A stretch of 64,000 nt of DNA from contig JAUZVC010000003.1 in NCBI GenBank assembly GCA_031844405.1, positions 372,001 to 436,000 on the forward strand, read 5' to 3'. This DNA comes from Knoellia sp031844405 (GTDB lineage Bacteria > Actinomycetota > Actinomycetes > Actinomycetales > Dermatophilaceae). The position numbers were made by a program, and so were the translations under genes. Of this stretch, positions 1 through 7,022 are shown one piece after another; position 1 is the stretch's first letter; each line of letters opens with the position of its first letter. The notes under the pieces are model-generated. The model was given only the letters and a program-made list of their open reading frames with translations. It did no database searches and had not been told where the DNA came from.

Positions 1-801
1 GATGCGGTGCGAGTGCGTGTAGACGCTCATCCGCCGCCCGCGGGCGAACGCCACGAGGGTGACGCCCAGCCGGTCGGCCGCCTCGATGGCGAGGGACGAC
101 GGCGCCGACACGCACGCGAGCACGGACACCCCGGACACCGCGGCCTTCTGCACGATCTCGAAGCTGGCCCGACTCGACACGACGAGGAGAGCACCCTGCG
201 TGGGCAGGTCGGTGACGAGCGCGCCGCCGAGCACCTTGTCGACGGCGTTGTGCCGGCCGATGTCCTCGCGCACGAGCGCCAGGCCCCCTCGGTCGGAGTC
301 GACGACGAGCCCGGCACCGTGCGCCCCGCCGGTCTTCGCGAAGACCGGCTGCCGCGACCGCAGCTCCTCGAGCCCCGAGGCCACCGTCGCCGCCTCCCAC
401 ACGACCTCGGGGGGCCGGGTACCCACGACGGCGTCCACCGCGTCGACCGCCGTGGTGCCGCACAGTCCGCACCCGCCGAGCGAGGCGAGGTTGCGCGTGG
501 ACGTCGCGGCGAGCACGTCGCCACGGTCCGGGACCTCGAGGTTGACGACGTTGAGCGTGTCGAGGTCGGAGCAGAACCGCGCCGAGACGACGTCCTCTCG
601 CCGGGAGACGACCCCCTCGGCGCGCAGGAGCCCATGGGCGAGGTCCACGTCGTGACCCGGCGTACGCATCGTCACCGTGAAGGTCTCGCCGTTGACCCGC
701 ACCTCCAGCGGCTCCTCGCCGGCGACGGTGTCGATCGACCGGGTGACCTCGCCGTCGAGGTCGATCCGCACGACCTTGTGGCGTGACGTGACGCGGCCCA
801 T
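1..801 (-). CDS. fdhD: FdhD formate dehydrogenase accessory sulfurtransferase (3' end outside window)
   Basis: FdhD passes sulfur from IscS-type desulfurase to the molybdenum cofactor of formate dehydrogenase in the cytoplasm. Read on the minus strand, the frame is open from ATG at 801 to base 1. It shows the family's CxxC pair (GGCGLCGTT), GRHNAVDK, a VVSSRASFEIVQKA block and the C-terminal SAPSSLAIEAADRLG block. The last residues seen (MSVYTHSHRI) are close to the family's usual C-terminus, so only a few codons should be missing. The start agrees with the MGRVT opening of homologues, but no clear ribosome binding site precedes it; a 17-codon frame ends on its start codon. No formate dehydrogenase gene is visible. 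Identification is secure. Confidence 0.93.
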   Translation of the reverse strand, partial: MGRVTSRHKVVRIDLDGEVTRSIDTVAGEEPLEVRVNGETFTVTMRTPGHDVDLAHGLLRAEGVVSRREDVVSARFCSDLDTLNVVNLEVPDRGDVLAATSTRNLASLGGCGLCGTTAVDAVDAVVGTRPPEVVWEAATVASGLEELRSRQPVFAKTGGAHGAGLVVDSDRGGLALVREDIGRHNAVDKVLGGALVTDLPTQGALLVVSSRASFEIVQKAAVSGVSVLACVSAPSSLAIEAADRLGVTLVAFARGRRMSVYTHSHRI

Positions 802-854
802 CAGCGCACCGCCGCGGAGCGGGTGACGGCTGAGAAGTCCATGCGGTCCATCAT
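801..854 (-). CDS. possible 17-codon leader peptide coupled to fdhD
   Basis: A short frame (MMDRMDFSAVTRSAAVR) starts at ATG 854 behind a GAGAGG sequence and stops at 803-801, where TGA overlaps the fdhD ATG as TGATG. fdhD itself lacks a clear ribosome binding site, so translation of this frame could feed ribosomes to it. No similarity to any family is recognised. It may equally be chance in the kynU-fdhD gap. Confidence 0.25.
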   Translation of the reverse strand: MMDRMDFSAVTRSAAVR

Positions 855-861
855 CCCTCTC

Positions 862-2109
862 TCAGGTCACCGCCGCACGCGTCGCGAACTCGGCCCGCTC
901 GAACTCGCGGCCGTCGAGCACGTCGCGCAGGTGCACCGCCGCGGCGAGCACGTCCCCGTGCGAGAGGTAGAGCGGGGCGAACCCGAGCCGCACGATGTCC
1001 GGTTCGCGGAAGTCGCCGATGACGCCGCGCGCGATGAGCGCCTGCACCACGGCATACGCGTCGGGGTGCCGGAGGCTGACCTGCGAGCCGCGTCGCGCGT
1101 CGTCTGCCGGCGTGACGACCGGCAGGTCGACCCCGAGCTCGCCGAGGCACTCCACGAAGAAGGAGGTGAGCGAGAGCGAGCGCCGCCTCACCTCCGCGAC
1201 GTCCAACCCGTCGTATGCCGTGAGAGCACCTTCCAGCGCGGCGATCCCGAGCACCGGAGGAGTCCCGACCCGGGCCCGGGTGATGCCCTCGGCAGCGACG
1301 TGGTCCGGAGACATCGCGAAGGGGGACGCGTGGCCGTTCCAGCCGAGGATCGGGTTGGTGAAGTGAGCGAGGTGCTCGGGCGCCACGAAGATGAAGGCGG
1401 GGGCACCGGGTCCGCCGCTGAGGTACTTGTAGCCGCAGCCGACGGCGAAGTCCGCGCCGCCCGCAGTGAGCCCGACCTCGACGACACCCGCGGAGTGGCA
1501 GAGGTCCCAGCACGAGAGGGCGCCGGCGTCGTGCGCAGCGGTTGTGATGGCGGCGAGGTCCCACAGCTCACCCGTGCGGTAGTCGACCTGCGAGTAGGAC
1601 GCGAGCGCGACGTCGTCGGAGCCCTCGAGCCGCGCCACCGCGTCGCCGGGGGAGACGAGCTCGAGAGTGAGGCCGAGCTGCTCACAGACCCCACGGGTCA
1701 CGTGGACGTCGGTGGGGAAGGAGTCGGGGTCGGTGAGGACGACCCGCCGGCCCGGGCGCATCCGGGCCGCGGCGTGCACCGCCTTGTAGAGGCTCACGGT
1801 CGTCGAGTCGCCGACGACGACGGTGCCGGCGGGAGCGCCGACGAGCTCGGCGATGCGGTCACCCACGCGCTCCGGGGCCGTCCACCACTGTGAGTCGTTC
1901 CAGGCCCGGATGAGCTGCTCGCCCCACTGGCGCTCGACCGCGTCGCGCGTCGCCTCGCGGGCGGCGACGGAGAGGGCGCCGAGCGAGTTGCCGTCGAGGT
2001 AGACGACCCCGTCCGGGATGACGAAGGCGTCGCGGCGGTCGGTCGACGCGTGCTCGACGTCGAGGGTGCGGGCCCTCTCGGCGAGCGGCGCGGTGGTGTC
2101 GTCGGTCAT
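862..2109 (-). CDS. kynU: kynureninase
   Basis: PLP enzyme that cleaves kynurenine or 3-hydroxykynurenine to (3-hydroxy)anthranilate and alanine in tryptophan breakdown. The 415-residue length is normal. Visible family blocks are YLDGNSLG near residue 37, NDSQWW, GDSTTVSLYK, SQVDYRTGE, WDLCHSAG and GCGYKYLSGGPGAP, where Lys228 should carry the PLP. It overlaps the upstream GNAT gene by four bases (ATGA), so the two are probably cotranscribed, with fdhD following. No tryptophan dioxygenase or kynurenine formamidase gene is nearby, so the rest of the pathway must lie elsewhere or be absent. An anthranilate-supply role is also possible. Confidence 0.94.
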   Translation of the reverse strand: MTDDTTAPLAERARTLDVEHASTDRRDAFVIPDGVVYLDGNSLGALSVAAREATRDAVERQWGEQLIRAWNDSQWWTAPERVGDRIAELVGAPAGTVVVGDSTTVSLYKAVHAAARMRPGRRVVLTDPDSFPTDVHVTRGVCEQLGLTLELVSPGDAVARLEGSDDVALASYSQVDYRTGELWDLAAITTAAHDAGALSCWDLCHSAGVVEVGLTAGGADFAVGCGYKYLSGGPGAPAFIFVAPEHLAHFTNPILGWNGHASPFAMSPDHVAAEGITRARVGTPPVLGIAALEGALTAYDGLDVAEVRRRSLSLTSFFVECLGELGVDLPVVTPADDARRGSQVSLRHPDAYAVVQALIARGVIGDFREPDIVRLGFAPLYLSHGDVLAAAVHLRDVLDGREFERAEFATRAAVT

Positions 2110-2633
2110 GACCCGACCCTCTCATCCTCGAGCAGCATGAACGCCAGGTCGGGCCGGTGGTCGGGGAGCCACGGAGGGCGGGCCGTCCCGACCGTGCGCC
2201 ACCCCCGGCGGCGGTAGAACGCACCGGCGCTCGTGTCCTCGCCGACGACGTCGAGCATCGGGGTGAGGCCCCGCCGCCGGATCTCGTCGAGGGCGGTGTC
2301 GAGGAGGTGGCCACCGATGCCCGAGCCGTGGCGGTCGAGCGCGACGAAGAGGACCGACACCTCGGCCAGCCCGTCGGCCGGAAGCCCGGTCGCAGCCACC
2401 CACTCCTCGCCCATGCGCCCGACGGAGAGGTCGGTGACCGACACGTGGCCGACGACGACCGTGTCCTCGACCGCGACCCACGAGGCGAGCTCGCCGGGGC
2501 GCACGACGAACTCCTCGGGTGGGAAGGGCAGCGGCCAGCGCTGCGGGTAGGACGTCGCAGCCTGCTGGTCACCCAGCAGAGCGACGAGGGCGGGCAGGTC
2601 GTCGGGCCGGCGGGCACGGATCGTCACGGGCAC
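2106..2633 (-). CDS. GNAT-family N-acetyltransferase
   Basis: Predicted acetyl-CoA-dependent acyltransferase of unknown substrate. The acetyl-CoA loop is visible as RHGSGIGGHLL and is followed by the C-terminal FYRRRGW block. I chose GTG 2633 because it opens directly on the first GNAT strand (VTIRARRPDD) and lies 7 bases after a TAGCGT -10 box (2641-2646), which suggests a leaderless mRNA. An in-frame ATG at 2672 would add 13 residues. It is first of the GNAT-kynU-fdhD run and divergent from the sugar uptake operon. The linkage to kynureninase is not informative enough to name a substrate. Confidence 0.8.
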   Translation of the reverse strand: MPVTIRARRPDDLPALVALLGDQQAATSYPQRWPLPFPPEEFVVRPGELASWVAVEDTVVVGHVSVTDLSVGRMGEEWVAATGLPADGLAEVSVLFVALDRHGSGIGGHLLDTALDEIRRRGLTPMLDVVGEDTSAGAFYRRRGWRTVGTARPPWLPDHRPDLAFMLLEDERVGS

Positions 2634-2687
2634 GGAGGTCACGCTAGGCGTGGACCGGAGCGGCAAGGGCACCGGGTCGACGCGGGT

Positions 2688-2780
2688 CGTGACCGAACCG
2701 TGACCGAGGCGAGGACGGAGTTATGTGTCGCAGGTCACAGAGTGGGTAGGAGAACGCCGCCCGGAAGCCGTGCCGGGCGG
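2688..2780 (+). promoter_or_regulatory. control region of the sugar-uptake operon
   Basis: The gap before the binding-protein gene holds a direct repeat CGTGACCGA at 2688-2696 and 2699-2707, 11 bases apart (about one helical turn), and an 8-bp hairpin CCGCCCGG/CCGGGCGG at 2757-2764 and 2773-2780. The hairpin lies just before the AAAGGAG ribosome binding site (2791-2797). They could be an operator and a leader structure. Function is inferred only from position. Confidence 0.35.
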
Positions 2781-2803
2781 ATTCGCCGACAAAGGAGTCG
2801 CAC

Positions 2804-4150
2804 ATGTCCCCGTCCGACCTGTCCCGAGACATTCCCCGCCGCCTGCTGCTCGGCGGCATCGGGGCCCTGGGCGCCAGCGCGGCGCTCTCGGCCTGCGGCG
2901 GGTCCAGCACGCCCCCCGGCACCGCACCCTCGACGGGCTCGTTCGGTGAGGGCGAGAAGTACGACGGGCCACAGGTCAAGCTCGCCTTCTGGAACGGCTT
3001 CACCGGTGGTGACGGACCGTTCATGAAGCAGATGGTCGACGCCTTCAACAAGGAGAACCCCAAGGCGCAGGTCGCGATGAACACGCTGCAGTGGGGCGAC
3101 TTCTACCCCAAGGTGCCCACTGCGGTCGCCTCCGGTGCCGGCCCCGACGTGGCGATCATGCACATCGACCAGCTGGCCACCAACGCCGCGCGTCGGGTCA
3201 TCGTCCCGCTCGACGAGGTCGCGTCCGGGCTCAAGCTCGAGGAGAGCGACTTCCAGGAGGTGGTGTGGAACGCCGGCGAGTACAAGGACAAGCGCTACGG
3301 GATCCCGCTCGACATCCACCCGCTGGGCTTCTACGCCAACAAGGCCCTCATGGAGAAGGCGGGGATCACCGAGATCCCGACCGACCGCGAGGGCTTCGAG
3401 GCGGCCGTCACCGAGCTCAAGGGCAAGGGGGGCGTCGCCAACCCGTTCTGGGTCACCGCCACCTGGCCGGCACACCTCATCTTCACGTCGCTCATCGCCC
3501 AGTTCGGCGGGAGCATCTACGACGAGGAGGGCGCCAAGGCGACCTTCAACTCCGACGCCGGCGTCGAGGCCCTCCAGTGGATGACGAAGTTCATCTCGGA
3601 CGGGTCCAGTCCCAAGAACGTCTCCAACGACGCGCAGGCGGTCGCCTTCCGCCAGCAGCGCAACGCCCTGACCTTCGACGGCATCTGGATGATGAATGAG
3701 TGGGCCAAGGTCTCGGGCCTGCAGTGGGAGGCGGCCAAGTTCCCGACGATCGGCGACAAGCCCGCGGTCTGGGCCAGCTCGCACAACTTCGTCGTCACGA
3801 GCCAGGCGGCCAAGGACCCCAACAAGCTGGCCGCCTCGCGCGCCTTCATCTCCTACATCTCCGGCAAGTCGATCGAGTGGGCGAAGTCGGGGCAGGTCCC
3901 GGCGCGCAAGAGCGTGCGCGACTCCGCGGAGTTCAAGGCGCTCAAGGTGCAGGCGACCCTCGCCGAGCAGCTGCCCGACGTGCAGTTCCCGCCGTCGGTG
4001 CCGGGCATCGGCGACGTCACCACGCCGACCTACGAGACGGCGGTCAACGAGGTCGTCCTCGGCAAGAAGCAGGCCAAGGCGGCGCTCGACGAGGCGGCCA
4101 AGAAGGCCGACTCGCTGCTCGAGGCCAACCGGTCGAAGTACCAGTCCTGA
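2804..4150 (+). CDS. ABC sugar-binding lipoprotein (extracellular solute-binding protein family 1)
   Basis: Membrane-anchored receptor delivering an oligosaccharide to the two permeases that follow. The N-terminus has a twin-arginine-like stretch (DIPRRLLLGG), a hydrophobic segment and a lipobox ending in Cys31 (LSAC). The mature part has the family-1 pattern, with FWNGFTGGDG near the start and GPDVAIMHIDQL; 448 residues is typical. ATG 2804 follows a strong AAAGGAG site. The gene leads a five-gene operon containing two GH43 enzymes, so arabino- or xylo-oligosaccharides are the likely ligand (inference from context). No ATP-binding subunit is encoded here; a shared MsmK-like ATPase elsewhere is expected. 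Confidence 0.92.
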   Translation: MSPSDLSRDIPRRLLLGGIGALGASAALSACGGSSTPPGTAPSTGSFGEGEKYDGPQVKLAFWNGFTGGDGPFMKQMVDAFNKENPKAQVAMNTLQWGDFYPKVPTAVASGAGPDVAIMHIDQLATNAARRVIVPLDEVASGLKLEESDFQEVVWNAGEYKDKRYGIPLDIHPLGFYANKALMEKAGITEIPTDREGFEAAVTELKGKGGVANPFWVTATWPAHLIFTSLIAQFGGSIYDEEGAKATFNSDAGVEALQWMTKFISDGSSPKNVSNDAQAVAFRQQRNALTFDGIWMMNEWAKVSGLQWEAAKFPTIGDKPAVWASSHNFVVTSQAAKDPNKLAASRAFISYISGKSIEWAKSGQVPARKSVRDSAEFKALKVQATLAEQLPDVQFPPSVPGIGDVTTPTYETAVNEVVLGKKQAKAALDEAAKKADSLLEANRSKYQS

Positions 4151-4151
4151 T

Positions 4152-5138
4152 ATGGCCACGGTGACGCCCGTCGCCGCGTCGGAACGCTCGAAGGACCGAC
4201 GACCGGAGGGCCGGACCAAGGCACCGAGCGCCGACCCTGCTGTCATGCGGGCCGGCACCGGGACCGCGCTGCTCTTCCTTGGGCCCTACCTCGTGCTCTT
4301 CGGGGTGTTCGTCCTGGCGCCGATCGTCTACGGCCTCTGGATCAGCCTTCACCAGTGGGACTTCCTGCTCCCGGGCAAGCCCTTCGTGGGGCTGCGCAAC
4401 TACGTGGACCTTTTCACCGGGGGGTCGACCACCTCGGGTCCGTTCTGGAACTCGATGCGGGCCACCGGGATCTTCACGCTGCTCAGCGTCCCGCTGCTCA
4501 TCGTCCTGCCGCTGGCGCTGGCGGTGGCGCTCAACAAGAAGTTCCGCGGACGCAACATCGTGCGGGCCATCTTCTTCGCGCCCTACGTCCTCGGCGTGGC
4601 GGTCATCGGTCTGCTCTGGCGCTACCTGCTCGACCCCAACGTCGGCGTCGTCAACTACTACCTCGACCAGCTCGGCATCGACCGCATCCCGTTCACCACG
4701 GCGACGCCGTGGGTCTGGCTGGCCCTCGTCGTGCCGACGATCTGGTGGACGGCCGGCTACAACATGGTCATCTTCCTCGCGGGTCTGCAGGACATCTCGG
4801 CCGACCTCTACGAGGCGGCCGAGCTCGACGGCGCCAGTGCGTGGCAGCGCTTCCGCCACGTCACCCTGCCGGGGCTCAGGCCGGTCATGGTCTTCGTCCT
4901 CACCATCACCATCCTCGCCAGTGCCAACGTCTTCGGCCAGCCGTACCTCATCACCCAGGGTCAGCCGGGCGAGGAGACGAGGTCGGCCATCATGCAGATC
5001 GGTGAGGAGGGCCTGCGCCAGTTCAACATGGGCAGCGCATCCGCGATGAGCACGATCCTCACGCTCACGCTGCTCCTCGTCAGCGCCCTCAGCCTGTCGT
5101 TCCTGCGGGAGCGCACCCCGAAGGAGGTGACCCGATGA
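4152..5138 (+). CDS. ABC sugar permease, MalF-like
   Basis: First integral membrane subunit of the importer. It has an N-terminal cytoplasmic tail of about 35 residues, then about six hydrophobic segments, with the permease EAA loop EAAELDGASAWQRFRHVTLPG that contacts the ATPase. ATG 4152 follows the binding-protein stop by one base; the open frame extends further upstream, but that part lies inside the previous gene and is a shadow. The 328-residue length fits the family. Its stop overlaps the next permease start by four bases (ATGA). Confidence 0.93.
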   Translation: MATVTPVAASERSKDRRPEGRTKAPSADPAVMRAGTGTALLFLGPYLVLFGVFVLAPIVYGLWISLHQWDFLLPGKPFVGLRNYVDLFTGGSTTSGPFWNSMRATGIFTLLSVPLLIVLPLALAVALNKKFRGRNIVRAIFFAPYVLGVAVIGLLWRYLLDPNVGVVNYYLDQLGIDRIPFTTATPWVWLALVVPTIWWTAGYNMVIFLAGLQDISADLYEAAELDGASAWQRFRHVTLPGLRPVMVFVLTITILASANVFGQPYLITQGQPGEETRSAIMQIGEEGLRQFNMGSASAMSTILTLTLLLVSALSLSFLRERTPKEVTR

Positions 5139-6022
5139 CCGCAGCCATCGTGGTCGAGGACGACCGGCCGGACGCGGAGGGTCGCCGGCCCGACGACGAC
5201 GGCACCGCCCGCCGCCCCTGGCGCGCGGTGTTCCTCGCGCTCCTCGGACTGCTCTTCCTCACGCCGCTGCTCTGGATGGTCTCCACGTCGCTCAAGTCGA
5301 CGGCTGAGGTGTCCCGGGCCGACCTCAACTTCATCCCGGGCGAGGTCAGCAGCGAGGGCTACCAGAAGATCCTCGACGCGCCGCAGACGCCCGTGGCCAC
5401 CTGGTTCCTCAACTCGATGCTGGCGGCCACGGGACAGACGCTCCTCGTCCTCGTCGTCGCGACGATGGCGGCCTACGCCCTGGCCCGGCTCTCGTTCCCC
5501 GGCAAGCGGATCATCACGGGCGTCGTCCTCGCGACCCTCTTCGTGCCGCCCATCTCGCTGCTCATCCCGAACTACGTCATCGTGTCGAAGTTCGGGTGGC
5601 TCGACAGCCTGGCAGCGGTCATCGTCCCCGGTGCGGCCGGAGCCTTCGGGGTCTTCTTCATGCGGCAGTTCTTCCTCGGCCTGCCCATCGAGCTCGAGGA
5701 GGCGGCGCTGCTCGACGGCGCCAGCCGCTTCAAGATCTTCCTCACCGTCATCGTGCCGCTCTCGCGGCCGGCCCTCGCCACGCTCGCGCTGCTCACGTTC
5801 CTCGCCAACTGGAACGACTTCCTCTGGCCGCTCTACGTCCTCTTCAGTCCCGAACGGCTGACGATCCAGCCAGGACTGTCGACGCTGCAGAGCGCCTACA
5901 CGACGGACTACGCCACCATCCTCGCCGGAGGAGTCATCGCGAGCATCCCTGTCCTGCTCCTCTTCCTCATCAGCCAGCGGTTCGTCATCGAGGGCATCGC
6001 CCGCGGTGGCGTGAAGGGCTGA
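5135..6022 (+). CDS. ABC sugar permease, MalG-like
   Basis: Second membrane subunit of the importer. It opens with a hydrophilic tail of about 30 residues, then TM1 (AVFLALLGLLFLTPLLWMV), the MalG-type periplasmic part and the EAA loop EEAALLDGASRFKIFLTVIVPL. Length (295 residues) is typical. The start overlaps the MalF-like gene by four bases, which suggests translational coupling. Its TGA at 6020-6022 is in the same reading frame as the following GH43 gene, so the frame continues open after a single stop; the boundary is discussed under that gene. Confidence 0.93.
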   Translation: MTAAIVVEDDRPDAEGRRPDDDGTARRPWRAVFLALLGLLFLTPLLWMVSTSLKSTAEVSRADLNFIPGEVSSEGYQKILDAPQTPVATWFLNSMLAATGQTLLVLVVATMAAYALARLSFPGKRIITGVVLATLFVPPISLLIPNYVIVSKFGWLDSLAAVIVPGAAGAFGVFFMRQFFLGLPIELEEAALLDGASRFKIFLTVIVPLSRPALATLALLTFLANWNDFLWPLYVLFSPERLTIQPGLSTLQSAYTTDYATILAGGVIASIPVLLLFLISQRFVIEGIARGGVKG

Positions 6023-6025
6023 GCC

Positions 6026-6991
6026 ATCGACGCCCCGCCCACCACCGACGCCCACACCGGCGCGCCGACCGACCCGGCGCCGCCGCTGTGGGACGGCTAC
6101 TGCGCCGACCCGTTCGTCCTGCAGGACCACGACGGTCGCTTCGTCATGTTCGGGACGACACCGGTGCCGCTGCCCGAAGGTCGCGCCTTCCAGGTGCTCG
6201 TGAGCGATGACCTCGACCACTGGGAGGACGCCGGCGGTGCGCTCGTCCCGCTGCCGGACGCCCCCGACGGAACGGAGTACTGGGCTCCCGAGGTCGCTCG
6301 TGCCGACGGCCGCTACTGGATGTACTACTCCGTCGGCGTGGGGGACGTCGGCCACCGTCTCCGTGTCGCCACGTCGGAGACGTCGACCGGCCCGTACGAG
6401 GACCTCGGGATCGTCCTCACCCCGGACCTTCCCTTCGCGATCGACCCCTCGCCCTACCGCGACCCGTCGGGGCAGTGGTGGCTCTTCTACGCCACCGACC
6501 TCGTCGAGGGCGACCGTCCCGGGACGGTGCTCGCGGTGCAGCGGCTCGTCGACATGACCCGGCTCGGCGGCGAGCCCGTCGTCATCCTGCGTGCGACCGG
6601 CGACTGGCAGCGCTTCGAGGCCGACCGCGAGATCCACGGCGGGGTCCACGACTGGCACACGCTCGAGGGCGCGACCGTGGTCGACCAGGAGGGCGGCTGT
6701 CTCCTGCTCTACTCCGGGGGCAACTGGCAGACCCCCGGCTACGGCGTGGCCGTGGCGACCGCGCCCGGCCCCCTGGGCCCGTGGCACGAGGACCCCGACC
6801 GCGGCCCCGTCGTCACGAGCGCCTCGACCGGCCTCATCGGCCCCGGTCACTGCAGCGTCCTCACCGACGACGACGGCGCACGGCACCTCTTCCTCCACGC
6901 ATGGGACCCGGAGCGGCGACGACGTCGTCCGCACCGGTTCGAGCTGCACATCGACGGCGAGCACGTCACCGCGCGCCCGCCCACCCCCTGA
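6026..6991 (+). CDS. intracellular GH43 glycoside hydrolase (arabinosidase/xylosidase type), unusual start
   Basis: Five-bladed beta-propeller glycosidase without a signal peptide, likely acting on imported arabino- or xylo-oligosaccharides. Family features are the general base in CADPFV (Asp28 from my start), YWAPEV, a DPSPYRDP block and the catalytic-acid region HTLEGATVV. The first ATG (6146) lies after the general-base Asp and would give a dead enzyme, so translation must start upstream. Between the permease stop and 6146 no in-frame ATG, GTG or TTG exists. I place the start at ATC 6026, 7 bases after AAGGG (6014-6018); CTG 6086 is an alternative. A C-to-G change at 6028 would restore ATG, so an error or mutation is possible. 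Confidence 0.8.
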   Translation: MDAPPTTDAHTGAPTDPAPPLWDGYCADPFVLQDHDGRFVMFGTTPVPLPEGRAFQVLVSDDLDHWEDAGGALVPLPDAPDGTEYWAPEVARADGRYWMYYSVGVGDVGHRLRVATSETSTGPYEDLGIVLTPDLPFAIDPSPYRDPSGQWWLFYATDLVEGDRPGTVLAVQRLVDMTRLGGEPVVILRATGDWQRFEADREIHGGVHDWHTLEGATVVDQEGGCLLLYSGGNWQTPGYGVAVATAPGPLGPWHEDPDRGPVVTSASTGLIGPGHCSVLTDDDGARHLFLHAWDPERRRRRPHRFELHIDGEHVTARPPTP

Positions 6992-7022
6992 AGGCCCGTA
7001 CGACCCGACGAAGGACACGGCC

